Of a DNA stretch of 64,000 nucleotides, positions 31,101 to 40,227 are shown piece after piece. The position numbers and the translations under genes are program-made. The stretch is from Parietichytrium sp. I65-24A. Lineage: Eukaryota > Sar > Bigyra > Thraustochytrida > Thraustochytriidae. The DNA is taken from positions 434,001-498,000 of the forward strand of contig BLSF01000003.1 in NCBI GenBank assembly GCA_012862575.1, given 5' to 3'. Position 1 is the stretch's first letter, and each line of letters opens with the position of its first letter. Under the pieces are notes generated by a model. It was not told the DNA's origin. It worked only from the letters and a program-made list of their open reading frames with translations, and did not search any database.

Positions 31101-32241
31101 TATTGGGGTGATGCTCAACGTCCGAGATGCCAATTGATGTTGGCAAAGATCTAAAAGGCACGAGGAAAATTTGTTTTTTTGGAAGACTACAGCGAATTGC
31201 CATGCAGCATACAACTAATTGCCTGCAAGTTTGGATTCTGAGAATTTGGCCGTGTTGCGAGAAATTGAAGGCGGCGGCGCAGCCGGCAAGAGGGTTTCTT
31301 TAACGTTAGCCAGTTCCCCACGACGGCGCCTGAACATGGGTTCTGTTTGTGTCTGCCCTCGTTGGAAGTGTGAACACAACCTTTTCCTCCAATGAAGAAA
31401 AAGCGCGGAGATTCGCAAATCTTGAAAGTTTTTTGGGCATGCCGTTTGTGAATTGGAATTCCATAGCCGTCCCAGTCACTGACACTGAAAATCAGCAGCC
31501 AGTACCAATAGTCGAGCACGGTTCGATGTGGGGTTGGTAATTTGGCGTTTCTTCTTTTCGGCGAACTCAAGTTTTCAGAATTCAAATTTTCTTTGTATGC
31601 AAAATCCAAACGTGAAAGTCTTTCAGTCGACGGAAGCAATCTTATCGTTCAAGCGCTGTCGTACTTGTGGAAAAATGGCGGAGTATCCTCAGAAGGTGAA
31701 CAAGCGATGAATCGCCGCTACACATAAACTTCCCTTGCGGTTTCAAAATATGAATTGGAGAACGCCAAGCCAATTTGGCGAGCAGAAAATGCATTCTTTT
31801 AACGAGTCCAATTTTGGCAACTCAATGCACGGTGGACAAAGGCACGTGGCGCTGTCGGTAACCGCAGCGCCTGTAAACCTTTGAATTTGGAAGTGCTCTG
31901 GCAATTCTGGAAGTTGAGCCTTCGCATTCAAAGCCCCACTTGATTCAACTTCTGGTCTTAAGACCGGGCATCTCAGCGCAATGTTTGAACCGGATCATGT
32001 CGAATTTCTAAGGAGGCTCACAGCTTCAATGTCGGAAAATTTGATGGGGTAGTTAAAAAGCAGACCTCAACGCTACATTTATTTATCAACGGAGATCGGA
32101 GTTTTGAAACGCCCAATTTCAAGATTAAACCGGAGTTTCGGTTGATGGATATGGGCGATGACGGATGCTTGCGAAGGAAGCGAGAATCAGCCTTGGCAAC
32201 AAGATAGGCAGAGAATTACAATACGTTAGCTTTGTATGGCA
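28132..32241. other. 4.1-kb region without a supported gene
   Basis: This is the longest gap in the window. It includes the promoter of the proline-rich gene, a (TCAGTAC)n repeat (28459-28477) and a GTACTCAGTAC copy (28745-28755), a (GAGT)n tract (29081-29110) and T-rich stretches near 31,020 and 31,170. ORFs up to 207 codons occur (28204-28827 plus; 31187-31639 minus; 30163-30501 minus) but show no domain, targeting signal or family resemblance, and lengths like these are expected by chance. No tRNA, snRNA or transposon could be identified. Non-coding RNA genes cannot be ruled out. Confidence 0.5.
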
Positions 32242-32942
32242 CTATTGTTGTCCTGGAGGACGCATGTTTGGCGGGGCCATTCCCGGTGGGGCCATTCCCG
32301 GCGGAGGCATCATGCCCGGGGGCACCATTCCTGGAGGCATCATGCCAGGTGGAGCCATTCCTGGAGGCATCATTCCTGGAGGCATCATGCCAGGCATTGG
32401 CATTCCGCGTCCGCCGAACTGAACAGGTTGTGCTTGAGCCGCAACTGCAGGGTTCATTGCAGACGCGGGGGGTGCACCAAGTGGACCACCGAAAACAGGC
32501 TGAACCGGCATACCCCTTCCAGCGGAGACAGCGCGGCCAGGTCCAGGCTCCATGGCTTTCTTTGGGTCTTGCTGAGGAGGGGACTCGACCTGAATAGATA
32601 CCACATTTTCTCCACGAAGCAACACCAAACCAAGGGTTCTTTTCTCCTCGCGCTCCTCGACCATCTTTGACCCACGCTTCTTCTTCACCTTCCTAAACTC
32701 TTCGCAGTCTCCAAGAACCAGGTTCATATGCTTGTCGAACGCCATGAACGTTCCTACCAACTGCCGACCATCGTGTCCAATGGTCACCCGCATACGCCAA
32801 TTCACGTACGCCAGCATCTTTGACGATTTATTCATGCTCTAAAATCAAGTTCCCGTAAACATCAAAGCAAAACCAAGCAACAAACATTTGTCAGACGCCC
32901 GCCCATCACTTCTCCATATTTGACACCCAAGCAACTCACCAT
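32242..32942 (-). CDS. SNRPB: Small nuclear ribonucleoprotein SmB (197-199 aa), probable intron after the start codon
   Basis: The Sm fold is clear: [34 protein letters not shown] (Sm1) and [14 protein letters not shown] (Sm2) match SmB. A C-terminal tail rich in PPGM repeats (~130-197) is the usual SmB/B' proline-rich tail. SmB is one of the seven core proteins of spliceosomal snRNPs. The ATG at 32835 gives a 197-residue protein alone. A better model starts at ATG 32942-32940, followed at once by GTGAGT, with a 101-base intron (32939-32839; branch GTCTGAC at 32890-32896; acceptor TTTTAG) and then AGC ATG AAT. This adds only Met-Ser, but the three splice signals match those elsewhere in the window. 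Confidence 0.93.
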
Positions 32943-34012
32943 TTTGGACAAAGGCGATTGATTGGCGCTTCTCGCGCTCCGCTCGCTCAACTACCGGAAA
33001 GACGAAGACGCCACTGTCGAGGGGATCCTCGCGTACGCCGCAAGACCTCGCGAACCAAAGCCGCGCACTCTTCTCCCAACAATAAGATCCTCGGAATGGC
33101 TGGGATCTCAACTTGTTTCTCACCTTGTCTCACGTTCTCCTGTGTCTCCTGTGCTCCACTCCTGCCTTGCGTGGTTTCATTCTTCGTAGTGGGCCACGTT
33201 TCGTCACATCAGACCCCTATGTTACTGGAACCGTGAGCTGCTGGCAGCAAGACTTCATCTCTACGCCATCAGTGACGTAAAAGTCTTTCTGTGACGTGCA
33301 ATAATCGGCGAGATTGTTTTTGACAGTAACGTCGTATTTTGCCTGGTAACGTTACGTCACATGAACGTGTTCGTGACGCGTGACTGGGAAATACAACCGA
33401 AATGAGAGCCGTTGGCACACGTTGGCACAGTGGTTATCATAATCATCACGATTATCATGATGGTGATGATCATGATGAAGACAATGAAGACCAAGCGATG
33501 ATCATGATGAAGGTTGGCCAAGATCAATTAATGATGTCGCGTTCACTGCGTTTCGTTCGTTTCAGCTTTGAGCAAAGAGTAAATAAAACCAATCGCAAGT
33601 CCACCTCGTGGATCAGTTCCCATCGGCTTTCCCAACGGGATTGGCAAGGCAAACATTAAGTTGTTCAGAGCAAAGTAAACTTTCGACCGCAGTGAGCCCT
33701 GGCATACTCCAGAGCCGAGTTAGCGTCTTGCAGTCCACGCTCCTGAGCAGCGAACTTTGAAGGGCTTGGAAAAAGAATTGGAGTGGTACCCATCCACTGC
33801 TCGAGGTGGTCTGTTGTGGGTGGGCGACGTGGCCGGAGTGGCGTTCAATGTGTGTGCTGCCTTGTTTTGTGAGGAAAGCGCGGTGCGGTGTTGCCCTTTG
33901 AAATAGGAACAAGAAAGCCAGTGCCGCTTGAGCCGCCTCGCAAGGAAAGAGTGCTCCGCCGCACGCGCTGACTCGAGGCAGGAGCGGTGAAGAGCGAGCG
34001 CGAAGAAGCGAA
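32943..34012. promoter_or_regulatory. Divergent promoter region between SmB and the STAND NTPase
   Basis: No gene seen. A cluster of TGACGT-type sites lies at 33273-33378 (listed separately). It is followed by an ATGATC/ATCATG-rich segment (about 33425-33520) with several short palindromes. Plausible regulatory DNA for both diverging genes. Confidence 0.45.
33273..33378. promoter_or_regulatory. Cluster of CRE/bZIP-like TGACGT sites
   Basis: TGACGT at 33273-33278 and 33292-33297, its complement ACGTCA at 33354-33359, and a TGACGC near 33374, with the palindrome GTAACGTTAC at 33346-33355 between them. Chance would give well under one TGACGT per 100 bases. bZIP proteins of the CREB/ATF and TGA type bind such sites; binding here is inferred. 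Confidence 0.4.
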
Positions 34013-37000
34013 ATGAAGCGGAGTTCCAAACTCGGCAAGGTCTGTCGAGCAAGAAAAGCGGTCGCGCGGAATGTAAGAGTGGACAGAGAAGCTTGCTCGC
34101 AGAGCTCGGTGAAGGATGCCTTGCTGCGCAATGAAGTCTCCTTGAGTGGCGGTCAATTAAAGCTTAGACATCATGATGCCGCCGATCGGTGGTTGCTTGA
34201 ACACGAGATGCGTGAAGGCGAGTGTGTGCCGCTGTGTATTGTCGGAGTGGAGGGCTGTGGCAAGTCCACCTTTGTAGCGTCGTGGATCAGCTCTGTCAGA
34301 CGCAAGCTTGGTGATGCAGAGGGCGCGGCAGAACAAACTTGTGTCATAGAATATTATGTTGGTGCTTCAAGACACTCTCTGCATCTACACACTATGTTGG
34401 CGCACCTTTGCCGGCAGCTTGGAGACTTTTATGAGCTGGATATTGAGCTCCCTGCAACAGAGCGTGGTCTCATTGCGTATTTTGCACACATACTTCAATC
34501 GATAGGGCGCCAGGAGGATCGAATTTGCATCCTTGTCATAGACGGCGTGGAAAGACTGCAGAGCGACGACGGTAGCTGTGGGACCATGGAATGGATACCT
34601 GCTGTCTTGGCAAGGAACGTGGGTATTATGTACACCATCAGTGTCAATGACCAGGATTTAATGGACTCGCTCACTGGCTCGGATAAGGTTGCTGCTTTTT
34701 TGACCCAAGATATAGACGAGCAATTCAGTGCTCCTAAAGAATCGGAGGAGGGAGGAGAAGCGCCAAGATCATCACTGCACCTCAATCGCAAGCATCAGGT
34801 TTCGCGAGCGATGTGCCAGTCTGTCGTCAAGAAACACCACACCGCTGTAGCGTTTGAAGTGTTTCCAAACGACCTTGTTAACGATATTGTGGCAAAATTT
34901 CTCGCCGCCTCGAGTTGCAAGATTCCAAAGTGTGAAACTCCGTCTTCTGCGGCGAATAAACTATTACAGCCAATCGGGGCGAGCGGGGCCTCCTCATCGC
35001 CGAGAAGATCAGGGTATGACTCGGGCTCCATCCTACTTTCGAAATCGCAATCAGAAGCTATTTGTACAAAGTTTGCCGAACTTCGCTGCGTCTCGGTTCT
35101 GTTCGAAACATTGAGAGCAGTTGTCCTGGCTGCACAGCTACGATATGATATTAATAACCTCATTGAAGAGTGCACCAGCGAGGCGGTGAACTCTGCGGAG
35201 GATATCTTTGAGAGGGTAATTCAATTCCTTGCAAGAGGCAACTACCCGACCTCACGGTCCATTCACAAGGCTTGGGATCGTGTAAAGACCGATGACCAGC
35301 TTTCCTCCAACTACAAGCAGCCTTTACCACCCAAGGACGAGGCCGAGCAGAGACGGGAAATTATCTCCGCTTTGCAAGGTAACACAGATTGTCCAATACT
35401 TGTGGCAGACAGCGATGGCGGGGAAGAGGATGATGCATATGATGACGACGAATTTGAGGAGGAAGGCAGTCCGACAACGAAAGGTGTCCAGAAGGGTTCC
35501 ACAAAGGGTCGACCTCTGCCAGAGGAGTTTGCAAAGGTGGAGCAGCTGCCAATCTATTTACTTGGTGGCGTGAAGGCCGAACCGTTGGGAGACTGGCTGA
35601 TGCGCGCCATTGGCTTTCTTTGCTCGGCAAGGTACGGGCTCAGTCTTGAGGAGGTAAATCTGGCGTTGTCTTGCGCAGACGAACTAGAGGAGAAGGCGCG
35701 CGATTGTGAGGAGGAAGATGACCACTACAACGACGAAGTTTTTCTTTCCCCTCAGCTGGGCTTGGAGAGTAGAATGGAGGGCAGCGATGAGCTTTCTCAG
35801 GAAGAGCCGATATCAAACAACGGCGCACCGCCCGCGAAAAAAGACCTTAAAGCCCTAGCAGAAAATTCTTTCGAGGAGTGGCTTTTCAATGACTCTATTG
35901 TTTCAAGTCAGTCGGAAAAAGGAGAGAGCAGTAGATCTGGCTCTGCAATTCCCGCACGCGTACCTGCAGAAGTTTCAGAGTCTCTAAGCAAAGTGCTCGG
36001 CCATTATGGCAGATGCTCATACAAAGGAGTCCTCAGCATCCCCCCAATGTTTAGTTCGCTACGTGTCGCCATTTTTAAGTCCATTCTTCTCCGCGAAGCA
36101 TACTCCCCGAGCAAGAAGGCGACTGTATTGCTTGGCGAAATTTTGGAGAAGGATCGGCAGGAGCTTGTGGAGGCGCGCATGAATTCGCTGGAAAAACTGA
36201 AGTCGCACATGCGTGCTGCATCGCCTCGGCGAAAGCGGGAGGAGAAGTCCGTTGATAGTCTTGTGGAGTCTAGCACGTTATCGAAAGAACCAGCGTGGGT
36301 TGTGGACACGGTCAGATTTGAGAAGAAGAACTTGCCCTCGCGTTGGAGGCTGGTACTTGTCCGCGTCTTCTCACTAAGCAAGCTCGGAGCCCGTAAAGCC
36401 GAGGAGTACCCGTGGCTCCTTGAAGCAAACGGACGTTGGGCATCCCTGCTCTCCTGTATTGTCGACATCGAGACATTCTCTTTGTTGTGGAACGATGCGG
36501 CAGTGTTCCGTTTCGACTTGCTCCGATATTGGAGAAGACTGTCATGCACGGCAAAGTCCCGAGAAGCGGGTCCATCTGATTACATTATCTCGCAGGAGGT
36601 TCATTTAGAAGAAAGCGATATCCTTGACGACCACTTGGATCACACGGTGTCTAACAGAGCAAGGACCGAGCTGGACGACCCTGCTTTGCATCCCCTTTTA
36701 AAATATGATCCTGTTGACGAGTACATCAAGGCATCGGAAGACTTCTTATTACTGGCGGATCCCAAGACCAGTAAAAGTGGCCACGATCCGGTGCAAGCAC
36801 TGAAGCTCTGTGGTTCCTTGTCAATTGCTTTGTGTGATTTCTTCTGGGAATTTGGCGAGTTTGAGCACCTCGCGCCGCTATACTTACATCCCTCCATCCC
36901 CGAGGAAGAGATGGAAACCATCAAAGTGAGATTGCCGCATCGATCTATTTCAAATGTTCGAGCTCACAACCGAGAAGGGCTTCATCTGCACCTAAATTCG

Positions 37001-39361
37001 ACGGACTTGATTTTGCAACAATTGTCCGAGCAACGCGAGGAGATGATGCTGGAGCAGCGTATGTCTCAGCGACAAGTTGCGGCCGCCAAGTTGGAAGAAG
37101 ATGAATCTCTGAAGCGGTCCATCCGGCGCTCGAGGTCAAGGTACATGAGCCTTTTGCTTCGACAGCAGAGAGACATGGAGAACAAGTCCATGGAGGAGAG
37201 GAAAATGCATGGACTAATTTTTGACGGAAACAAGGACGGCGAAAACTTTTACTCCTACCAGCGCTGGGTGTGGGTTCAATTTCCTGCGATGGCGCTTCTG
37301 CATGCTTCAACGGTTCGTATAATGACGAATCAGGAGCGATCAAAAAGCATTGTCCTTCCTCAAATGAAGTCGTCAAAGCTAGAGGAAAAATTCAAGCCGC
37401 GGAGCAAGAGGATTGAGTCTTCGATTGTCATTCGTAAGAAAAGGGGCACCGTCGACTTTTGGTCTCGAAAAAAGCAAGACCCCGCGCTGGAGCGGCCCAG
37501 AAGGCTAAAAGGCATGAATGAACCAAGTGTAGACGATCTGGAGGGTTCAATCGAGGGTTGTGAGGATGTAGCCCCCAACGAAACCTCCATTGACGACCAG
37601 GACAGGACCGAAAGCGACGGGGACGGGGTCGGCCCAGAACTCTTGGAGGCTCCAGTGGTAAATATTGGCAAGGCGCGCTCTTTGGCGAAAGTTGAATCTG
37701 ACCCCACCCTCTTAAAGCGCGGAGTCGGCCCTTTTTTGCGAGACATTCCTCGTTTACCCAAAAACGCTGTTCCATTCTCATCACCGACTCATCGCACGCT
37801 GAACAAGGGAACCAAGTTTCCAAGTTTTGATGGCGCGATACAGCAGTCCTCCTCTCAAGAATTGCTCAACATATTTCATGGCGGGATCCTCGACAATCAA
37901 ACGATCCAGGAAACCTTCAAGACAGTAGCTCTCAACAACAACCATTCCAGTGGCGCAGCGTTTCTGGCCAGCAATCTTCCAGCACATTTGCAGAGCTATC
38001 CCACCACAGAACAAGAGGCGCGAGTAGCAGAAATAAACGGCATGTTAGCTTCGTTTCGCAAAGAGCTGGACTCGCTGCGGTTTACAGCAGATTCAAAGGA
38101 GGAGGAACTCGATGGACTCATGCAGCAGGTGCACGAACGAAACGTGCAGGATGAATACACAAGAAACAGTATGAACAGCGGAGAGGGGGTCCTTGCTGAC
38201 CTTGCTCTAAAGCTTGATGCGCTGCAGGAAGATATTGGAAGGAGCGAGCACACCAATCGATTTTTGCTTCGAGTGCTTGAGGTATGTGAAGCGTACCCTG
38301 CACGAGTTGAAAAGCACATCATGCAACTGGAAGAACGACTGACCAGCCTCCGTGATGACCAGCTTTCTTTGCGTAAGGATCTGGAAGAGGTGGTCTCGTT
38401 TTGTCAGAAAATGCGAAACGAGCAAAAGCCTCGCTTGGAAGCAGAGTTTGAGAGGCGCAAAGAAATGCATCGCCAAGTAGTTGACAAGCTAGAGCGCTGG
38501 CAAGCAGACGAAACAGCTCGATTGGCAGACCTCGAAGCTCGCGCACAGAATCGCGAGACAATCGCGCAACAAGTTCAAAGTCAGACGCTGCAGCTGGAGC
38601 AAGTCCATCGCGGCTGGGACCGACCTCATCGACAGATGCTGTACAACCAAGTGTTGGGGGAAGAACTTGCTCCGCAACTCGAGCAGCTCAATCAGAAGAC
38701 TCTGTATCGTCGCCTGGTGAAGGTTGCCAAAGCCAAGACGTGTGCTGCTATTTGTGCGAGCTACGCGTCGCTCCCTTCTCGCCGCGAAGGCCTTGAAGCT
38801 GATTTGGAAAAAGCTACGAAATCGGCGTCTGAACTGCGTGCAAAACTCTCTGCACTTAAAAAGACCCGTGACTCATTGATGCCAGCCGCAGCAAAAGGTC
38901 GCTCGAAATCCCCTTCGTCTCGAAACTTTCCGATGGCAAACAAGCTGTCTGAAAAGTGCGCGATAGCAGAAGCTCGTCTCAAATCTGCTACTGCCGATGT
39001 GGCTGCTGTACGTCTTCTCGCGCAGAGTTTGCTCAATGCTCTCCCTTCAGCTGGTGCCACAAGTCTTGCGGAAGCAACCGCCACTCTGCGTCGCGTTCGG
39101 CATATCCTACTCAAGTCCCAAGAAGATTCAATCGTCAACTCGAACTCGACATCCTCGACCAGCCTCACATCGGAGCCTGCATCTGTGAGTGCAACGAGTG
39201 CTTATGCGCCGGTGAAACACTATCATCATCAACCCCATGTGGAGGAGGAGTCTGCCGAGCAGATTCAGCGCCGCAAGTTTCTTTTCGGCCACGGTCCTCG
39301 CAACGCGCCGCAGCCCGTGGTTCCGATCCCGCGTCGAATTACTCGCAGTTCCCAAAGGTGA
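34013..39361 (+). CDS. Large STAND/NACHT-like P-loop NTPase with C-terminal coiled coils (1782 aa)
   Basis: Residues ~40-330 look like a STAND-class NTPase: Walker A GVEGCGKST (78-86), the EYYVGASRHS strand (~113-122) typical of the nephrocystin-3/TEP1-like branch, and Walker B ICILVIDGVERL (~171-182). Residues ~470-660 are acidic and disordered. A helical region with Leu-rich segments follows (~660-1080). Residues ~1080-1130 are charged, and ~1340-1560 form long coiled coils (repeated heptads with many Glu, Gln and Arg), ending in a Ser-rich tail. STAND proteins are switch NTPases in immunity, apoptosis and cilia; no WD40, TPR or LRR sensor repeats are obvious here. A cilium or scaffold role is possible but unproven. 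The 5.3-kb frame is a single exon. The exact family is not recognised. Confidence 0.8.
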   Translation: MKRSSKLGKVCRARKAVARNVRVDREACSQSSVKDALLRNEVSLSGGQLKLRHHDAADRWLLEHEMREGECVPLCIVGVEGCGKSTFVASWISSVRRKLGDAEGAAEQTCVIEYYVGASRHSLHLHTMLAHLCRQLGDFYELDIELPATERGLIAYFAHILQSIGRQEDRICILVIDGVERLQSDDGSCGTMEWIPAVLARNVGIMYTISVNDQDLMDSLTGSDKVAAFLTQDIDEQFSAPKESEEGGEAPRSSLHLNRKHQVSRAMCQSVVKKHHTAVAFEVFPNDLVNDIVAKFLAASSCKIPKCETPSSAANKLLQPIGASGASSSPRRSGYDSGSILLSKSQSEAICTKFAELRCVSVLFETLRAVVLAAQLRYDINNLIEECTSEAVNSAEDIFERVIQFLARGNYPTSRSIHKAWDRVKTDDQLSSNYKQPLPPKDEAEQRREIISALQGNTDCPILVADSDGGEEDDAYDDDEFEEEGSPTTKGVQKGSTKGRPLPEEFAKVEQLPIYLLGGVKAEPLGDWLMRAIGFLCSARYGLSLEEVNLALSCADELEEKARDCEEEDDHYNDEVFLSPQLGLESRMEGSDELSQEEPISNNGAPPAKKDLKALAENSFEEWLFNDSIVSSQSEKGESSRSGSAIPARVPAEVSESLSKVLGHYGRCSYKGVLSIPPMFSSLRVAIFKSILLREAYSPSKKATVLLGEILEKDRQELVEARMNSLEKLKSHMRAASPRRKREEKSVDSLVESSTLSKEPAWVVDTVRFEKKNLPSRWRLVLVRVFSLSKLGARKAEEYPWLLEANGRWASLLSCIVDIETFSLLWNDAAVFRFDLLRYWRRLSCTAKSREAGPSDYIISQEVHLEESDILDDHLDHTVSNRARTELDDPALHPLLKYDPVDEYIKASEDFLLLADPKTSKSGHDPVQALKLCGSLSIALCDFFWEFGEFEHLAPLYLHPSIPEEEMETIKVRLPHRSISNVRAHNREGLHLHLNSTDLILQQLSEQREEMMLEQRMSQRQVAAAKLEEDESLKRSIRRSRSRYMSLLLRQQRDMENKSMEERKMHGLIFDGNKDGENFYSYQRWVWVQFPAMALLHASTVRIMTNQERSKSIVLPQMKSSKLEEKFKPRSKRIESSIVIRKKRGTVDFWSRKKQDPALERPRRLKGMNEPSVDDLEGSIEGCEDVAPNETSIDDQDRTESDGDGVGPELLEAPVVNIGKARSLAKVESDPTLLKRGVGPFLRDIPRLPKNAVPFSSPTHRTLNKGTKFPSFDGAIQQSSSQELLNIFHGGILDNQTIQETFKTVALNNNHSSGAAFLASNLPAHLQSYPTTEQEARVAEINGMLASFRKELDSLRFTADSKEEELDGLMQQVHERNVQDEYTRNSMNSGEGVLADLALKLDALQEDIGRSEHTNRFLLRVLEVCEAYPARVEKHIMQLEERLTSLRDDQLSLRKDLEEVVSFCQKMRNEQKPRLEAEFERRKEMHRQVVDKLERWQADETARLADLEARAQNRETIAQQVQSQTLQLEQVHRGWDRPHRQMLYNQVLGEELAPQLEQLNQKTLYRRLVKVAKAKTCAAICASYASLPSRREGLEADLEKATKSASELRAKLSALKKTRDSLMPAAAKGRSKSPSSRNFPMANKLSEKCAIAEARLKSATADVAAVRLLAQSLLNALPSAGATSLAEATATLRRVRHILLKSQEDSIVNSNSTSSTSLTSEPASVSATSAYAPVKHYHHQPHVEEESAEQIQRRKFLFGHGPRNAPQPVVPIPRRITRSSQR

Positions 39362-40227
39362 ATCACTCTTCGCCTAATTTTTATAAATCAGCCACTCAAT
39401 GGCCAATCGCGAGCGTGTCCGGCGGAACCTCAAGCGGCAATTGAAAGTTATGACAGGCTGTGGAAGTGAGGAACATCGTAGTTCTATCGGGAAAAAAAGA
39501 TTAATCCATCCTTGCGAACTCGAACAACTCTAAAACCTCAATTCTGAATTCTAAATTCTTACTTCCGCCATTCTTTGGGGCACGAGATCCTCTCGATCGA
39601 GCAGCACAGGGCAGAAGGTTGCCAACGTCATGTGCGCCACTTCATTCATCGCTTCCCGCGTTCGAATACGACGCTTCCAAAGCTATCCATGCTTCCAATG
39701 ATCACTTCCCTTCTTTGCTTTCTATTCTCTTTAATCTGTTTCTCTTTCTTTCTCTTCTTTTTCCACTCACTGTCAATGTTCATTGAACAATTACATCATT
39801 TCAGAATTCAGAATTCAGAATTCAGAATTCAGAATTTCAGAACACCATTTCATCCGAGTTCAACTCCAACTCTGCTCTTTAATGTTGCGGGACACTGGAG
39901 TGATGACTGTTATGACGCTCCCTTCCGAAAGTACCTAAATGTACCTAAGCTCGCATTTTGTGTTTTCTGAGAGGTCCTCACAGTCAATCAATCGACAGTA
40001 AGTAAGTGAAGGGCGGCCGTCATCGAAGCCATGGAGACGCCAAACGACGTCAAAAGATGCCAGAAGACGCAGGCAGTGGAACATAGGGAAAGGCCAAAGC
40101 GAAAGCGTGCGGGTGAAAGCTGAGAAAGAGCGCCACAAGTCTCAGGCTGGTATCCGGCTGCAGCGCAAGCACTCGCGGTGCCTGTGCAAAGGTCGGGAAG
40201 GCGTGAGCGGCAGCTGGAGCGGCCGGC
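39362..40227. other. Intergenic region upstream of the sulfotransferase
   Basis: No gene seen. It has a pyrimidine-rich stretch (39710-39765) and the short tandem repeat at 39801-39840. Confidence 0.45.
39801..39840. repeat. Tandem CAGAATT minisatellite
   Basis: About five head-to-tail copies of a seven-base CAGAATT unit, creating four EcoRI-type GAATTC sites. A simple local repeat. Confidence 0.8.

Noticed and set aside
31187-31639. 150-codon minus-strand ORF in the gene-free island
   Set aside because: No family resemblance and no supporting context.
32845-33123. Upstream minus-strand ORF as a longer SmB N-terminus
   Set aside because: It does not join SmB in frame and does not resemble Sm proteins; the ATG-intron model explains the region better.
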